DNA from: Plenodomus lindquistii
Lineage: Eukaryota > Ascomycota > Dothideomycetes > Pleosporales > Leptosphaeriaceae
DNA length: 64,000 nt
Direction: 5' to 3'
Assembly (NCBI GenBank): GCA_025504975.1
Contig: JANUWI010000001.1
Location: 5,208,001 to 5,272,000, forward strand
The notes beneath the pieces were generated by a model. The model saw only the letters and a list, made by a program, of their open reading frames with translations, ran no database searches and had not been told where the DNA came from. Below, one piece after another: positions 22,602 through 33,491 of the stretch. Position 1 is the stretch's first letter; each line of letters starts with the position of its first letter. Both the position numbers and the translations under genes were made by a program.

Positions 22602-23070
22602 ATGATCACCGGCCTCCACCACATCAACCTCGTCGTGCCAGACGGCACACTTGACCTCGCAGATGAATTCTACAACAAGACTCTTGGGCTGACACCGAGA
22701 CCCGTACCACAACTCCAACGCGGAAGGCTTGCTTGGTTCGACATCGGCACTTCAGGGCAACAAGTGCACGTCGCATTCGGGAAGCCGGAAGATTTTGCTC
22801 ATGCATCATCACAGCATCCATGTTTCAGGGTTGGCAGCGGCGAGAGCTTGATAGAGTTGCAGAAGAAGGTCTGGGAGCATTTCGAGCGGGGTGGTGAAGC
22901 TGCACCACAGGCGGCAGATAAGCCGGGCGAGAAGAATAGTGGGGCAGAGGGTGTGGAGTATCCCACGAGGTTCTTCGCGAGGTAGATATTCACTCTTTGT
23001 CATGTGGGTTGGTACTAATGCGATGAATCTCAGGGACTATGCGGGTAACAGACTTGAGTTCAGCGTGTAA
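22602..23070 (+). CDS. VOC / glyoxalase-fold protein
   Basis: Two exons, join(22602..22981, 23034..23070), 138 residues; the 52-nt intron is near the 3' end. The N-terminus ITGLHHINLVVPDGTLDLADEFYNKTLGL is the classic first beta-alpha-beta unit with a metal-ligand His. WFDIGTSGQQVHVAFGKPEDF supplies a second strand set with another His. The last exon reads DYAGNRLEFSV, the usual closing motif with the Glu ligand (D-x-x-G-N-x-x-E). Size and motifs match single-module glyoxalase/bleomycin-resistance/dioxygenase superfamily members. The reaction cannot be named; dioxygenase, isomerase or binding functions are all known in the fold. It lies downstream of the MFS transporter on the same strand and converges with the DUF1996 gene, the stops being 100 bases apart. 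Confidence 0.85.
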
Positions 23071-23169
23071 TTCAAACCCCTCACTCCACATCGAGAAACT
23101 CCCCAAACACGCACTATCCCATCTATGTTGATACCTTCTTCACGTCTGCCCGCTAAAGATGGTCATCCT

Positions 23170-24539
23170 TCACGCGATTGGGACTCCGCCCGGGAGTTCA
23201 CTCAACCCTGTGTCACGATTAGTTTGTGTCATGTAAATTCAAAGGGGAAAAGCTTACATGTTGTGGATCCAATATCCTCCTTTGCCTGCTGTGCCTTGGT
23301 ACACCCAATGGCAGACTCACCCGATTGAATCGTCAAGACCTGGTCGCAATACTCACTACCGCAGGTAGTTCCAAGTGAATCCATTCCACGCTGCAGTGCC
23401 TCGCCCTTCCAGCCGAACAGATAGTCACCATGAGCCCCGTGCCCAGTTCTGCCATGATCAGCTGTGAAATCACGTCAACTATGTCAGTACTTACGGATCG
23501 CCAAAGCTGTACACAAGTGGCTGCTTGCCATCTTCGTAATACCTCGGATCAAGGAACTGCGAAGTATCGTACATAATCTCATACATGACCTGCGGAATGC
23601 GCACAGGATGAGTATCTGGACACTTGTCATCAGCAAGACCACTCCCACTCGGCGAATATGCGACATGGCTCTTGTGATCTGGACTGTCAAGATTTACGCC
23701 GTCCCAGCATGAAGGAAAGATTACAGTAGCACGAATACCACCAGGGCAGGGCTTTGATGGGAACTCGGACGTGTCGTTGGGGTCGCATGGAGGCCCGTTA
23801 CCGCCCATGATGGCCTCATCCGCCGCGAGACAGCGATGGCAAATACCCTCCACGGTGCCGGTTTTGGAGCGTAGTGTCGGATCGCCAGCGAGCATGCGGA
23901 AGCCCTGGCACATGTCAGAAGGTAATCTTTAAAATGGATGTATCAACGCACTGGCTTCATCGCGGTTGTCTCCTTGGGTATGCCCGGCGCACCGAAAGGC
24001 CGCATGTAGTAGATAGTGAGCCCTCCGTCTTGCTCGAGCAAAGTCCCATTTTGACGGCCATTGGCCTTTTGAGGAACGCGTTTGAAGGTTCCGTTCTCGG
24101 GCGAGCGGAAGTAGATGGAGGCCGTCCAATAGTTTGAAGTATCTTCTTTGTACAAGCACGATGTGCATGTTGATTGCGCGGGTGGATCGATGGTGTACGG
24201 GTCCATCTGAACGATCATTAGGGCCTGCACTAATCATATTGTGTGAGTATGGAACTACCGTGAGATTGAAAGAGTTACCGCCTACAATCTGACTAGAGGT
24301 ATGCGTAAGTTGATGCGAAATATTGACCAGGTTTGTGACCTGGCACGAAGAGCTGATCTTGGAGCAACGCACTGCATGTGAGGAGATGGATTCAAGCCCG
24401 GCGTTACTAAAGGATCAGTGCGCTCGACCACGAGCTGCGAGCACCCGAATCTGATGAAGTCGGATGCTCCGAGATTAGTTTGCTGTGCGCTTGCAATGTA
24501 TGCGCAAAGCGCAACAAGCGCAGCGACTTTCCAAAACAT
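23170..24539 (-). CDS. Secreted DUF1996 protein
   Basis: Six exons, complement(join(23170..23207, 23258..23448, 23495..23904, 23952..24206, 24259..24292, 24373..24539)), 364 residues. Introns are 50, 46, 47, 52 and 80 nt. Residues 1-19 form a hydrophobic signal peptide ending ASA, so the protein is probably secreted. DUF1996 hallmarks are FGCSQLVVERTDPLVTPG, then PHMHQIVGGNSFNLT across the first splice, CTSC, NYWTASIYFRSPENGTF, GFRMLAGDP, CDGVN-like sequence as CWDGVNLDSPDHKSHVAY, VYSFGDPTGHGAHGD across a splice, and a final WLSELPGGVP. Many cysteines suggest disulfides. The second exon is only 34 nt. Using the stop at 23229 instead of splicing at 23257 would give a 361-residue variant, but the spliced end matches the family better. 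The molecular function of DUF1996 is not known. No WSC domain is visible. Confidence 0.88.
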
Positions 24540-25097
24540 GTTTCCAGTGTTGAGTCGAATTGAGGAACGAGCAAATGAGTTGACCTGACAGATGCCGATT
24601 TACCCTCCACAGCAGAACAGTGCTGTTTGTATACTGTCTCGAAGACATCTATACTCATGGTTAGGTACATATTAGGGTTGTATACTCGTTTAGTCTTCCA
24701 ATGTGATACTGTCAACGAGGCAATGATATTACCCATGCGACTTGACTCATATATTCTAGATTGCGCTCAATAGGCGCAAATGCCGAGCAGAATTGCTCTG
24801 CTCAAGGGTAATGTGTAGTGCATGCCAACGAAAATGCATAGCCGGATATATTATCAGAGATTTGCGGTTGTTGGGATTATCGCACTATAAAAGCTATATT
24901 AATCGAGGTTTCGTGGGATCGGATCTCGCTGTGAAGCAGCTGGTCGAAATGAAGCAATCTAAGAGTTCGCGCATACCTCGAGAATGGCTGGCACGCCCAG
25001 TCGACGGGTTCACGCGGTAAGTACTCCGATTGGGCATGACTGAGCCTCATCTTAGACGTCGCTTGTGAGGCCATGGTTGTGAGAATTAAGCCAGCTA
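24540..25097. other. Intergenic between DUF1996 and SDR genes
   Basis: 558 bases, presumably the promoter of the DUF1996 gene and 3' flank of the SDR gene. The open frame at 24793-25020 has no recognisable feature. Confidence 0.4.
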
Positions 25098-26036
25098 CTA
25101 TATGGTCGACCAAGCATTGTCAATGGGTATCATCGCGCCGTTGATCATCTTCGCCTCGTCCGAAGCCAGAAAAGCGATTCCTCGAGCAACATCGTCCACA
25201 CCAATGACCGGAACCGGTGTACCCTCGCTATCTTTCGACACGTGCAATTGCACGATAGGGCTGCCATGATTAGCTTGGGAATTGATTGGTCAGTATACTA
25301 CCGGCACTCACAAGAAGGCATTGAAGCCCGCAGAGTCAAAATGCTCCATTTGTACGGAAGACGCGATGTTTGTGGCAACTCCTGCAAAAGGTGAGCAAAT
25401 CATCCTCGCCAATCTAGAAATGATACATACCGCCGGGAAGCACACCGTTGCAACGAATACCATCCTGGTGGAATCTCCACGCGACATTCTTAGTCGCGCC
25501 AACCTTTGTGTTGTCAGTATGGCAGGATCTCAAGGCTTGGGTGAGCTTGCGCTTACCAGCCCGTGTTTGCTGGCTGTGTACGCGATGCCTGCAGTAGCTC
25601 CAGAGAGACCAGCTTTGCTAGCAACATTGACGATGCTGCCATTCTTCTGCGACTTCATTGCCGGCAGGACAGCCTTCATCATGCGAATGGGTACAGTCAA
25701 ATTGATCGACATGACGCTCTCCCATTCTTCCTCATGCAAAGTGTCGGCACTACTCCACCCATCGCTAACACCAGCGCAATTGACGAGCACATCGACCCTG
25801 TTGTGCTTTCCAATGCATTTTGCAACTGCGTGTTCCACGGCCTGATTGTCAGTCAGATTGGCCTGATGGAATGTGAAGGTGCTGTGGGCATCGGCGAGCT
25901 TCTGGGGGACCGCGCCGATGTCGATACCGAAGACGACGGCCTGTCGCTCCAGGAAAAGCCGCGCTGTCGCAAGCCCGATGCCGCTGCTGCAGCCTGTCAC
26001 AATAACGACCTTGTCTTGCACGGAGGAGATGGACAT
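25098..26036 (-). CDS. Short-chain dehydrogenase/reductase (classical SDR)
   Basis: Four exons, complement(join(25098..25260, 25312..25381, 25431..25503, 25557..26036)), 261 residues, introns 51, 49 and 53 nt. The N-terminal Rossmann motif TGCSSGIG is at residues 14-21, an NCAG motif follows mid-domain, and the catalytic Ser140, Tyr153 and Lys157 are all present (YTASK). C-terminal segments CNGVLPGGVAT and the closing FLASDEAKMINGAIMPIDNAW are typical of classical SDRs of the 3-oxoacyl-ACP-reductase-like group. The length is standard. It should be an active NAD(P)-dependent oxidoreductase, cytosolic, substrate unknown. Without splicing the frame ends soon after Lys157, so the three small downstream exons are needed for a complete fold. 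It lies between the DUF1996 gene and the permease on the same strand. Confidence 0.9.
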
Positions 26037-26408
26037 GTTGTGTTGGGATTGGCTCTTTGAAAGTGCAGTTGTGGCACAGCAACGGTGACCCCGTGCGAGG
26101 GGCGCTGAAAATCATGAATGACGTCAGCTTTTAGCGCGTCTTCTTCGATCGGATCACAACAATTGCGAGCTGACCCCTTTTCCACTCAACATGACAGTGC
26201 GATGACAGACTGCAGCTGGGTTGGCCTCTTCACACCTTAGGCCGGTTATTTGTTCCATCTGCAGCGAACGAACAGCATACTTGTCACAGTCATATATTGG
26301 TAGGGCGATGAGCAAGTCTGTATTGAAGTGGGACCTACAGGCTTCAAGTCCCATATTGTCAATCGCCATTACACATCCTGCCCAGGTCCGGGATATTCGA
26401 TAGTCGGT
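26037..26408. other. Intergenic between SDR and permease
   Basis: 372 bases holding the presumed SDR promoter and the 3' end region of the permease transcript. No gene is supportable. Confidence 0.4.
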
Positions 26409-28090
26409 CTAGGACTTTCGCGTGTACTCAACAGGACCAACATATACGTGGCGTCCACGCACCATGTAGTAGATTAAGGCGAAAATCAGGACAACACCGT
26501 ATCCCAATGATGCCCAATTCATCTCGGCCACGTTGGGATGGGGCTGAACCGGAAAAAATGTGAATATCCAACAGAAAAAGAGGAACACGATTGCGACAAT
26601 GTTGATGAACAGGCCAGCTCGGCCCAAGTTGAACTTGGAGGGAAGGAGCGGCTCGCCCCGAATGCGCTTGAGCGCCACGCAACAGATGGAGATCATATAT
26701 GAAGTCAGCATAGCAGCTACACCAAGTGAGATGACCTGCATAAACGCCACCTCCGAGCCGAGGTTGATCAGCGAAAGAAGCAGGACGAAGAACAGCGTCA
26801 TGTAGACGGAGTTCACGGGTACCTCCAGTCTTGGATGGACCTGGGTTCTTGGTCAACAATCCGTGGGGGTGACCGGTGAGAGAATTTTGACGTACCTTGC
26901 TGAAGAAGCTGGAGAATGGCACGCCGTTGTCACGGGCAAACGCGAACAGCTGCCGCGAATTTGTAGCCATGACCGCTACACAAGCAAAGATTCCGATCAC
27001 CAGCAACATTGAGACCAGACCGTTCGCACCAGCTGTAGATCCAGTAGTGTTGAGGAAGACCTGGATGACTGGGACTCCGGTTGGCGTCATGAGAATCGAC
27101 ATGGTATCGCCGACACAGAAGCAGAATGTAATGGCCATGATCCAACCCATCAGACCGTTGCCAAGCCAAGTCCACATCATAGCGCGTGGAATCACATATG
27201 ATGCGTTGCGCACTTCCTCCGCCATGTGTGCTCCCGCTTCCGCTCCAACGAATACACTGGACGCTCCAGTAAGGCCAATGATGACTGCCAGAGGAAGGCT
27301 CCCCCACATCATGTTGTCTTCGAACAGGGTGAAAACCTGGTCAGATGATGTACGGTCGCCCATGACCCATAGAGGTACTATGACAGCGAAGAACCCTGCA
27401 ACGTGGAGCACTACGATTACTCCCTCAACCAACGGGAGATGCCTTGAGAAGAACGTGTTGAAGATGAGGCATACCAGAAGTACAGCCCAGATCAACAATG
27501 TTCCTTGCCACGGCTTTGGTACGTAGGAAGGGTTGTTCAACACGATCATGCCTTGAATGTTCTTCCCAGCAAGATATGAGACGGTCGCAGCTGCTGTCTG
27601 CCAGCCAAGGACCCCCAGCCACCCGACCATATAGCTGAGGAACTTTTGGCAATTGCGTGGCGCGAACTCACTGACCCAGTGGTATTGCCCTCCTGCTGTG
27701 GGAGCCCTGGTTTTGACAGTGTGAGAATGCAGCCTGTAGTCCACCAAGTCGTGACACTTACATAGACGCCATTTCAGCCAGTGACGCGACCACGAATCCG
27801 AACCCGATCATCACAATGAGATAACCCCAGATAAGTCCCGCTGTTCCTCCATTGGAAAGCGCAAATACCGAGGTGACAAGTATGGCTTCCCATGTTGACA
27901 GAATGACCATGCAGAATCCAATGATTGTAACAGATCGGAAAGAGCGGCGAGTTTCTTGCGTTTTGCCCATCCGATGCATATCGCGGGTGTCATCGATCGT
28001 TGCGCCTTTCCCCGTGAGAACCTGGCGCGGCTCCTCATCGGAACGCTCATCCTGATCCACATGGGCTTCCAGTGTCTTCGACTCAAACAT
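26409..28090 (-). CDS. APC-family permease (amino acid / GABA / choline type)
   Basis: Three exons, complement(join(26409..26840, 26896..27706, 27762..28090)), 523 residues, two 55-nt introns. The start at 28090 is the first real ATG; the frame upstream opens at a TTG. A hydrophilic N-terminus of about 50 residues precedes 12 hydrophobic segments. Family marks are TAGLIWGYLIVMIGFGFVVAS with EMASM next to APTAGGQYHW (the conserved helix 1-3 region), ASSVFVGAEAGAHMAEEVRNAS in the helix 6 area, FAFARDNGVPFSSFFSKVHP across the second splice, and VPVNSVYMT. These are characteristic of fungal amino acid, GABA or choline permeases in the plasma membrane. The exact substrate is unclear. It lies upstream of the SDR on the same strand. 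Confidence 0.9.
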
Positions 28091-29388
28091 GATGTCTGAC
28101 GTGAGCAAAAGAGGGGTTAAAGGGTGTAGGTAGAGCCTGAGCTGGCCATACTGTCTTATAGATCAGGTAGGTATGGTATGGCAAACAAAATGTCTCAAAT
28201 TGCCGAGTCACACCCCTTGCGTTGTCCATTCCCAAAGATGTCAAGGATTGTAGTATTATGGTCGGTCCACCACGCTTGAACAGGTTGTTGATCAAGCGAG
28301 GTCAGCAACGGATGTTCAGCACATATCAGGATCAGCCCACCTTCCTCTATTTCTGAAGACGCCGCAGTCTGGACCAGACAAACAACCCACTAGTTCCGAC
28401 GGATGGATATGACGAGCTTGGAAGAGCAAAGATCAACTTCAATGTGGCCAGGGTAGACTCAGGAAATTCCTGCGGTCGCGCAGTGCCGTCCGCATCGTTG
28501 TTAGCGCGACGCCAGTGGCCGCACCCGAGCGGCACAGCCGCAGCTCCACGGAACGCAGCTCTAGCATCCTGATCGAACCATTGCTCATCTACCGGCAATG
28601 TGGTTCGCAAGATTTTGGTCGTTTCCCCACCAATCGTGATTTCAGAAGCCGTCGTTTAGTTGGCCAAAGTCTGTTGTGATAATGGGCAATCAGTCATCAG
28701 TTGTGACTTGACCGCCCTTTCGCATGTGCAAGAGACCCAGCTCAGCGTAACATACAATGGAGAATCTTAACAACGCTACAGATATCAGGGTATCTCTTGG
28801 GTGACTACAATCGTTTGATATCCCAGCTACGCCACATTACCGTTTGAGTACAAACGCCTCGCCAAGCGGATATATACTTACGCCACCAAGGGCTGCTCAT
28901 CTTGGTCTGTCGCCTGTTGCCAATTACCATACTGCATAATGAGGCACAGCAAGGAAGCGGAAAAAGGCCAGAGAAGGGTGTCGCGCCATCCTCAGACCAA
29001 GCGCCAGATGGGAGGCGAGTACAGTAGGATGACGAACGACCCGACACTGGAAGGATTAGACGGCACAGCTCCCGTGGACGCCGTGCATACGCCGCTCGAT
29101 CTGGTCACCTCACTGGATCCAACCCTCTTCTGAAGGGCTCAGTCCAATGACGAAGGAATTTATTCAGGAAGCCAACAATCTACGTATGTAATTCCAAGCT
29201 CCGGAGTGCAGGTACACCAACGGTCCTTGCTGTGCGCCCTTGATCAGACATTTATGGAACATTCCAGTGTTGTGGTTCATCTCATGCAGAGACCTTGGGG
29301 ACATAGTTACATAGTCATTTTATATGAGATGCACATTTCAAGCTCATTGATACTTCTGTTCCAACTAGTAATTCAATCATTCAGTGTG
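28091..29388. other. Intergenic region of 1.3 kb
   Basis: Divergent promoter space between the minus-strand permease and the plus-strand rhodopsin-domain gene. Minus-strand frames at 28347-28610 and 28805-29047 and plus-strand 28939-29133 overlap, have no domain and no convincing splice partners. I see no repeat or RNA gene. Confidence 0.4.
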
Positions 29389-30705
29389 ATGGAGACACCT
29401 ATTCCCAATACTCTCCCGGGGGATACATCGGCTGGCAATCGCTTCGCTCATCAAACCCCTGAGAATCATAGCGGTCCACTCTGGATTGCTGCAATCTTGG
29501 GCATGGTTTACATGCTTGGAGTCTTGCTAGTACGCATTTCCATCAAAAGGCGTGTTTTGGGCTGGGATGACTATCTCATATCCACAAGCTCTGTAAGTTG
29601 CTCTTACCTCGAAACGTTCCGGGCGCTAATTTCCAGTTCACTGCATTGTGCCAGTATTCCGTAGTGTACTATGCATTGAGCCGTGGTCTTGGACAAGTCC
29701 CGTCTCAAGTTCGAGATATCAAATCACTGGGAAGAGTATGCTCATAGTCGCCTGAGGGTCATTACGCTAACCGACATGTAGGCGATTGTTGCGACACGTA
29801 TCTTACATTTAACTTCACTATATCTTGCAAAGCTCTCAGTTCTCGCTATAGTATTTAGGATCTTCTGTCGAGACGACACCAAGTTCAAGACATCATACTA
29901 TATTGCCATGGGCGGGAACTCCATATGCGGGGCCATATCGATTATTACCGTCATAGTGGGATGTCCTCTGTCAACGCTCTTCACGGGACCGCAATGCCGC
30001 GGTCAGGTACGCTCTCTTAAACAGTCATACTTCTCTACATGCTGACTTGAACAAGATAATCCGGTGGAGTGTAGCAACGGCCTTGGACATCTCCACAGAG
30101 GCAATCACCCTGATCCTGCTCCCATATATGGTGTGGCAGCTTCAGATGCCTATAAGCAAGAAGATTCATGTTATCATAGCCTTTTCGACGAGATTAAGGT
30201 GAGCTGCTCAACACCCTAGTTGAAGTCAAACCTAACACCCGCAAGCGTCATTGTTGTATCAGTCTTGAGTCTGGAGTCGTGGTGGAGCTACACTAAAAGC
30301 TCGCCCTCCCCGCTATCCATAACAGACACGATGATCTGGCAGCAAGTCGTCCTCGCCGTGTCTGTCATCTCTGCTACTTTGCCAAGTATGAAAGCTTTCC
30401 TCGAGTCTCTGTCGGCTAGATGGGGTGACCTTGACGCCACGGCTTATGGGACTCATGTCACAAGAACGGAGGGTTTTGAGCTCAACGAGATAAGTTACAG
30501 TCGTCCGAAAGTTTGCCAACACAATTCTGAATTTCAATTGGTGCCGCCAAGCGACACTCATTTCGAGACCCAAGTCCATACTTCAGGTCGGGAAGCGAGC
30601 GACAGAGTCTCGCGAGTTAGCACCAGCGGTGGAAGTCAAGACTTGATCATTAAGAAGGAGACCACTTGGAATGTTGTCAGTGCTTTAAGCGACTGGGCGC
30701 GCTGA
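29389..30705 (+). CDS. Rhodopsin-domain integral membrane protein (PTH11-like, SAT4 family)
   Basis: Five exons, join(29389..29592, 29637..29735, 29782..30006, 30056..30198, 30246..30705), 376 residues, introns 44-49 nt. An extracellular-type N-terminus of about 30 residues leads to seven hydrophobic segments. Family marks are GWDDYLIST in the first cytoplasmic loop, YYALSRGLGQ after helix 2, a helix with LYLAKLSVLAIVFRIFCRDD, CPLSTLFTGPQC with paired cysteines, and DISTEAITLILLPYMVWQLQMP. The last 110 residues are a hydrophilic Ser-rich tail, presumably cytosolic. The domain occurs in fungal PTH11-type receptors and in uncharacterised proteins of biosynthetic clusters; ligand and signalling role are unknown. 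The CFEM domain of true PTH11 is absent. A second, same-length member lies at 40,009. Confidence 0.87.
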
Positions 30706-31285
30706 AACTGGAACGCTCCACAGAGAAAAGTGTGGCCAGATGTACCCCATAGATTAAATGCATCTTGGATTTGCAGCAGGATTTGCAGTACTGGGAACCA
30801 TCCGTAGTGGCAAAGAACCGCGGCATGAGGGGATGGGAAACCGATAGCCACCTGGAACTGAATCAGGCATTGCTGCCCCTGCATTGCGACTGCTGTGATT
30901 ACGATGGGAAGTCTGCTTGGCTGGTAGGCATCCATTTCATCCTTGACGATGGGATCTGCTGAGTCTGCGTTGCCAATGTCGCGTTCGAGTAGAGTGTCGC
31001 GAGATGAATTGTTGAGCTGTATGGTTGGGGCACAGTCACGATGTGGGGCCTTGCCACATGCCTCTCGACCTTCGTGTACCTATCTCCGAACGCTCATGCG
31101 CGTGCATCACATGAAGGATTCCGTCTGTGACTTATGTTCAAGGGAGACTGGGACATTTAAATTGCATCTGAATACGATGATCACCCATACATGTTTGCGC
31201 TAATGGGCACATTAGTTACTGACTGAAGCTCTTGGTCATCCTCGCGGTCTGCACATCCCAACCATCGTCAAGTCACGCGAATAAG
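30706..31285. other. Intergenic between rhodopsin-domain gene and GNAT gene
   Basis: 580 bases without a supportable gene; short frames at 30765-30962 and 30943-31203 have no domain. Presumed 3' flank and GNAT promoter. Confidence 0.4.
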
Positions 31286-32063
31286 ATGTCATCAAGTGCA
31301 ACCCAATGCGAAAGCTCCTCAACGTTTGCAATTCGACCAGCGCGGATTGAGGACCTGGACTCTGTGGCAGAGGCTTGGGCAGCTGCCTTTTTTGATGATG
31401 AGATCATCGGTGTTCTGATGCACCCGAACCGGGAGGAGTTCCCTAAGGATGTCTACTGGTTCCTCCTTCGGGGAATAAGAGAGCATTTCTGGAACTGGCG
31501 ACATAATTTGCTTGTTGTAACAACATTTGAGACTGATGACAAAGGTCATATTAAGGAGGTCATCGCAGGTGCTGCGGACTGGAGGAGGCTTGGTGACGGA
31601 GGTGCTCGAAGAGAGCTATGGAGGGTAGACCCAAGTAAGCCTTGTAACCGACCATCTGAACCTTCATGGATCATACTTCTGATTTTCCGTGCTTTAAGGA
31701 AATCTCATTGCGCCATTTCTACATGCCTACCATAGACTATCGCTCTTCGTTTTCCCAGATCGAGCGGCGGACCCGGCGCAATCTTCTTGGCTTCACGACG
31801 CTGTCGCAGCCTCTGAGCAATATTGGACTGGCCCTCGATCCGAATGCTGGGATCTTCACATCTGCGGAGTACATCCGAACTTCCAGGGGCAGGGTGTGGG
31901 GAGACTCCTCGCGCGATGGGGCGTTGAACAGGCGGCAAAAGAAGGCGATGGTGTCGTGGCGAGCGTGCTCTGCGGCGAGAAGAACCGCGGATTCTACGCG
32001 AAAGCTGGGCTTGGATGTCAAGTAGGGAAGAGTGAGGGGGGCCTTGCTTTGTTCACGAAGTGA
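31286..32063 (+). CDS. GNAT-family N-acetyltransferase
   Basis: Two exons, join(31286..31634, 31699..32063), 237 residues; the intron is 64 nt. The frame upstream of 31286 is open but the ATG there precedes the fold by only about 15 residues, so I take it as the start. The N-terminus FAIRPARIEDLDSVAEAWAAAF is the first beta-alpha unit of the GNAT fold. After the splice, CWDLHICGVHPNFQGQGVGRLLARWGVEQA provides strand 4 and the acetyl-CoA pyrophosphate loop (Q-G-Q-G-V-G). CGEKNRGFYAKAGL is the usual motif B region. The exon-2 frame that carries this homology differs from the longest open frame there, which is a shadow. The protein resembles fungal acetyltransferases of about 230 residues; the acceptor substrate is unknown. 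Confidence 0.87.
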
Positions 32064-32399
32064 CTCTTCCAGCAATATGTGAGATATCAACGTCGACGGT
32101 GCGATTGTAGTCGGAGTGGACTTCACGATGGGCCTAAGGTTGAAGCGATTTGACAAAGCTACTCGAAATACACCAAGCTGCAAAAAGCTATGACAACTTG
32201 GGACTCGCAAACGTTACTGAAGCGCGATAAGTACTGTCAGTTCCCTCTACTGCAAGTGTCTGGTGGTTTGAATCCACGATTCCTAGAGCCACCACGATCT
32301 TATCTCTTTGTGCGCCAGCTTAATTTTCTCTTCATCGAAGCCGACTCCCCTTAAATTCGTATTCTGGGCACAGCTCATACGACGAAGCCATCTAAGGCG
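32064..32399. other. Intergenic, nothing recognised
   Basis: 336 bases between the GNAT stop and the HET relic. A T-loop-like string at 32265-32275 is not accompanied by a tRNA fold. Confidence 0.4.
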
Positions 32400-33165
32400 C
32401 TAGCGTATGCTATCTCTGTTGGGAAACTTGTACCTCAAACGCACGCGCGCAAGCCATGTTGGTCCAACACCTATGTAATCGTGATACAAATTGTATGTAT
32501 ATGTGTATTTTGTTTCCTCGAACCAGCTACCGCCGGTTTCAATGGCTTCTTTCCAATCTATACGATCTGACTCGTGCTGCCGTGGGTGTGCTTCTCGAAC
32601 TAGAAAACGCCGGATAGCTTTGAGGTCGATGGTTTCGCGACGTGGATCGAGCGTCGAGTACCACATCATCGCCGTAATATCCATTTCGATGTCTGCGCTT
32701 CGCACAATCTCCAATAAAAGCTGTTGGGAGTTGATCGAGTAGTCGGAAGGATACGGTAGTCTTCATTGATCAATCCAAAGCCAAGGCGAGAACTTAGTTT
32801 CTTGTCGTCTGATCATAAGGTAGTCGTACAGATTCTGACTAATGGAGTACCAACCGATACGATTGTAGCTCTCGAGGAATACCTCATATATGGGAGTCTC
32901 GGAGCCCCAAACGTAAGAAAGGGCCCTGTATTCGGATTCTCGATTCGAGCCACCATCTTCAAGGAAGGCAGCGGAGCCTGGAGGCTTTGGGGGCTACATG
33001 CCGTACTTTGGGTATCCTTCCAGGCGCTTTTGGACGTTATCTTTGCCGAAATCCTCGAGTCTGACATACTTCATTGTAAGCTGTATCGGGCTTGACGCAT
33101 CCGAGCTTGGCCATGTTCTCAAAAGACGAATCTCTCTCGTCCCAGCGTCTATCACGGAATGCGCG
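32400..33165 (-). pseudogene. HET-domain gene relic
   Basis: On the minus strand, MKYVRLEDFGKDNVQK (about 33,075) is followed by SNRESEYRALSYVWGSETPIY. YRALSYVWGS is the conserved first block of the heterokaryon incompatibility (HET) domain. Downstream in the same frame come ISQNLYDYLMIRRQE and FSPWLWIDQ, which matches the second HET block but stops at a TGA (about 32,766). A TAG near 32,995 separates the N-terminal piece from the ALSYVWG block, although an intron could remove that one. After the TGA the frame continues open to 32,400 without the usual C-INQ block. The locus therefore looks truncated and interrupted. HET proteins control non-self recognition and cell death in fungi. Assignment to the family rests on two short blocks. 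Confidence 0.6.
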
Positions 33166-33491
33166 AATCTTTTCCCATGATCCGGAAGTTGAATGCCTGC
33201 AGGACACATCATGGGAAGCGTTGCGCAGTTGCAGTGCGGCGGCTGCGAGAAGGTGGGTGACCAATCTTACGCTGAGGTCACAATTGAGAAGCAGGATCGG
33301 GATCTTGCAATGGATTATGGACTTGACTAGTGAAGGCTCGGAAGTTTTCAACTTAAGACGAAACTACGTACAGCATAAGGGCTGGTCAACTATGGTATAA
33401 TCTGGTGTTGGCGATTGGAAGAGCTGGATTGGCTGCCCCACCACGTGATCATCGTAAGATCACAAGGTTCACCTGCGTGAAGACCGCGACC

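Noticed and set aside
31699..32025. Longest open frame in the second half of the GNAT gene
   Set aside because: It is a shadow frame; the acetyl-CoA motif and the rest of the fold lie in another frame reached by splicing at 31,634/31,699.
32265..32275. GGTTTGAATCC, like a tRNA T-loop
   Set aside because: No matching acceptor stem, D arm or A box at the right distance.
33037..33351. 104-codon minus-strand frame upstream of the HET relic
   Set aside because: Not in frame with the HET blocks and has no recognised domain; may be an eroded part of the same locus but this cannot be shown.
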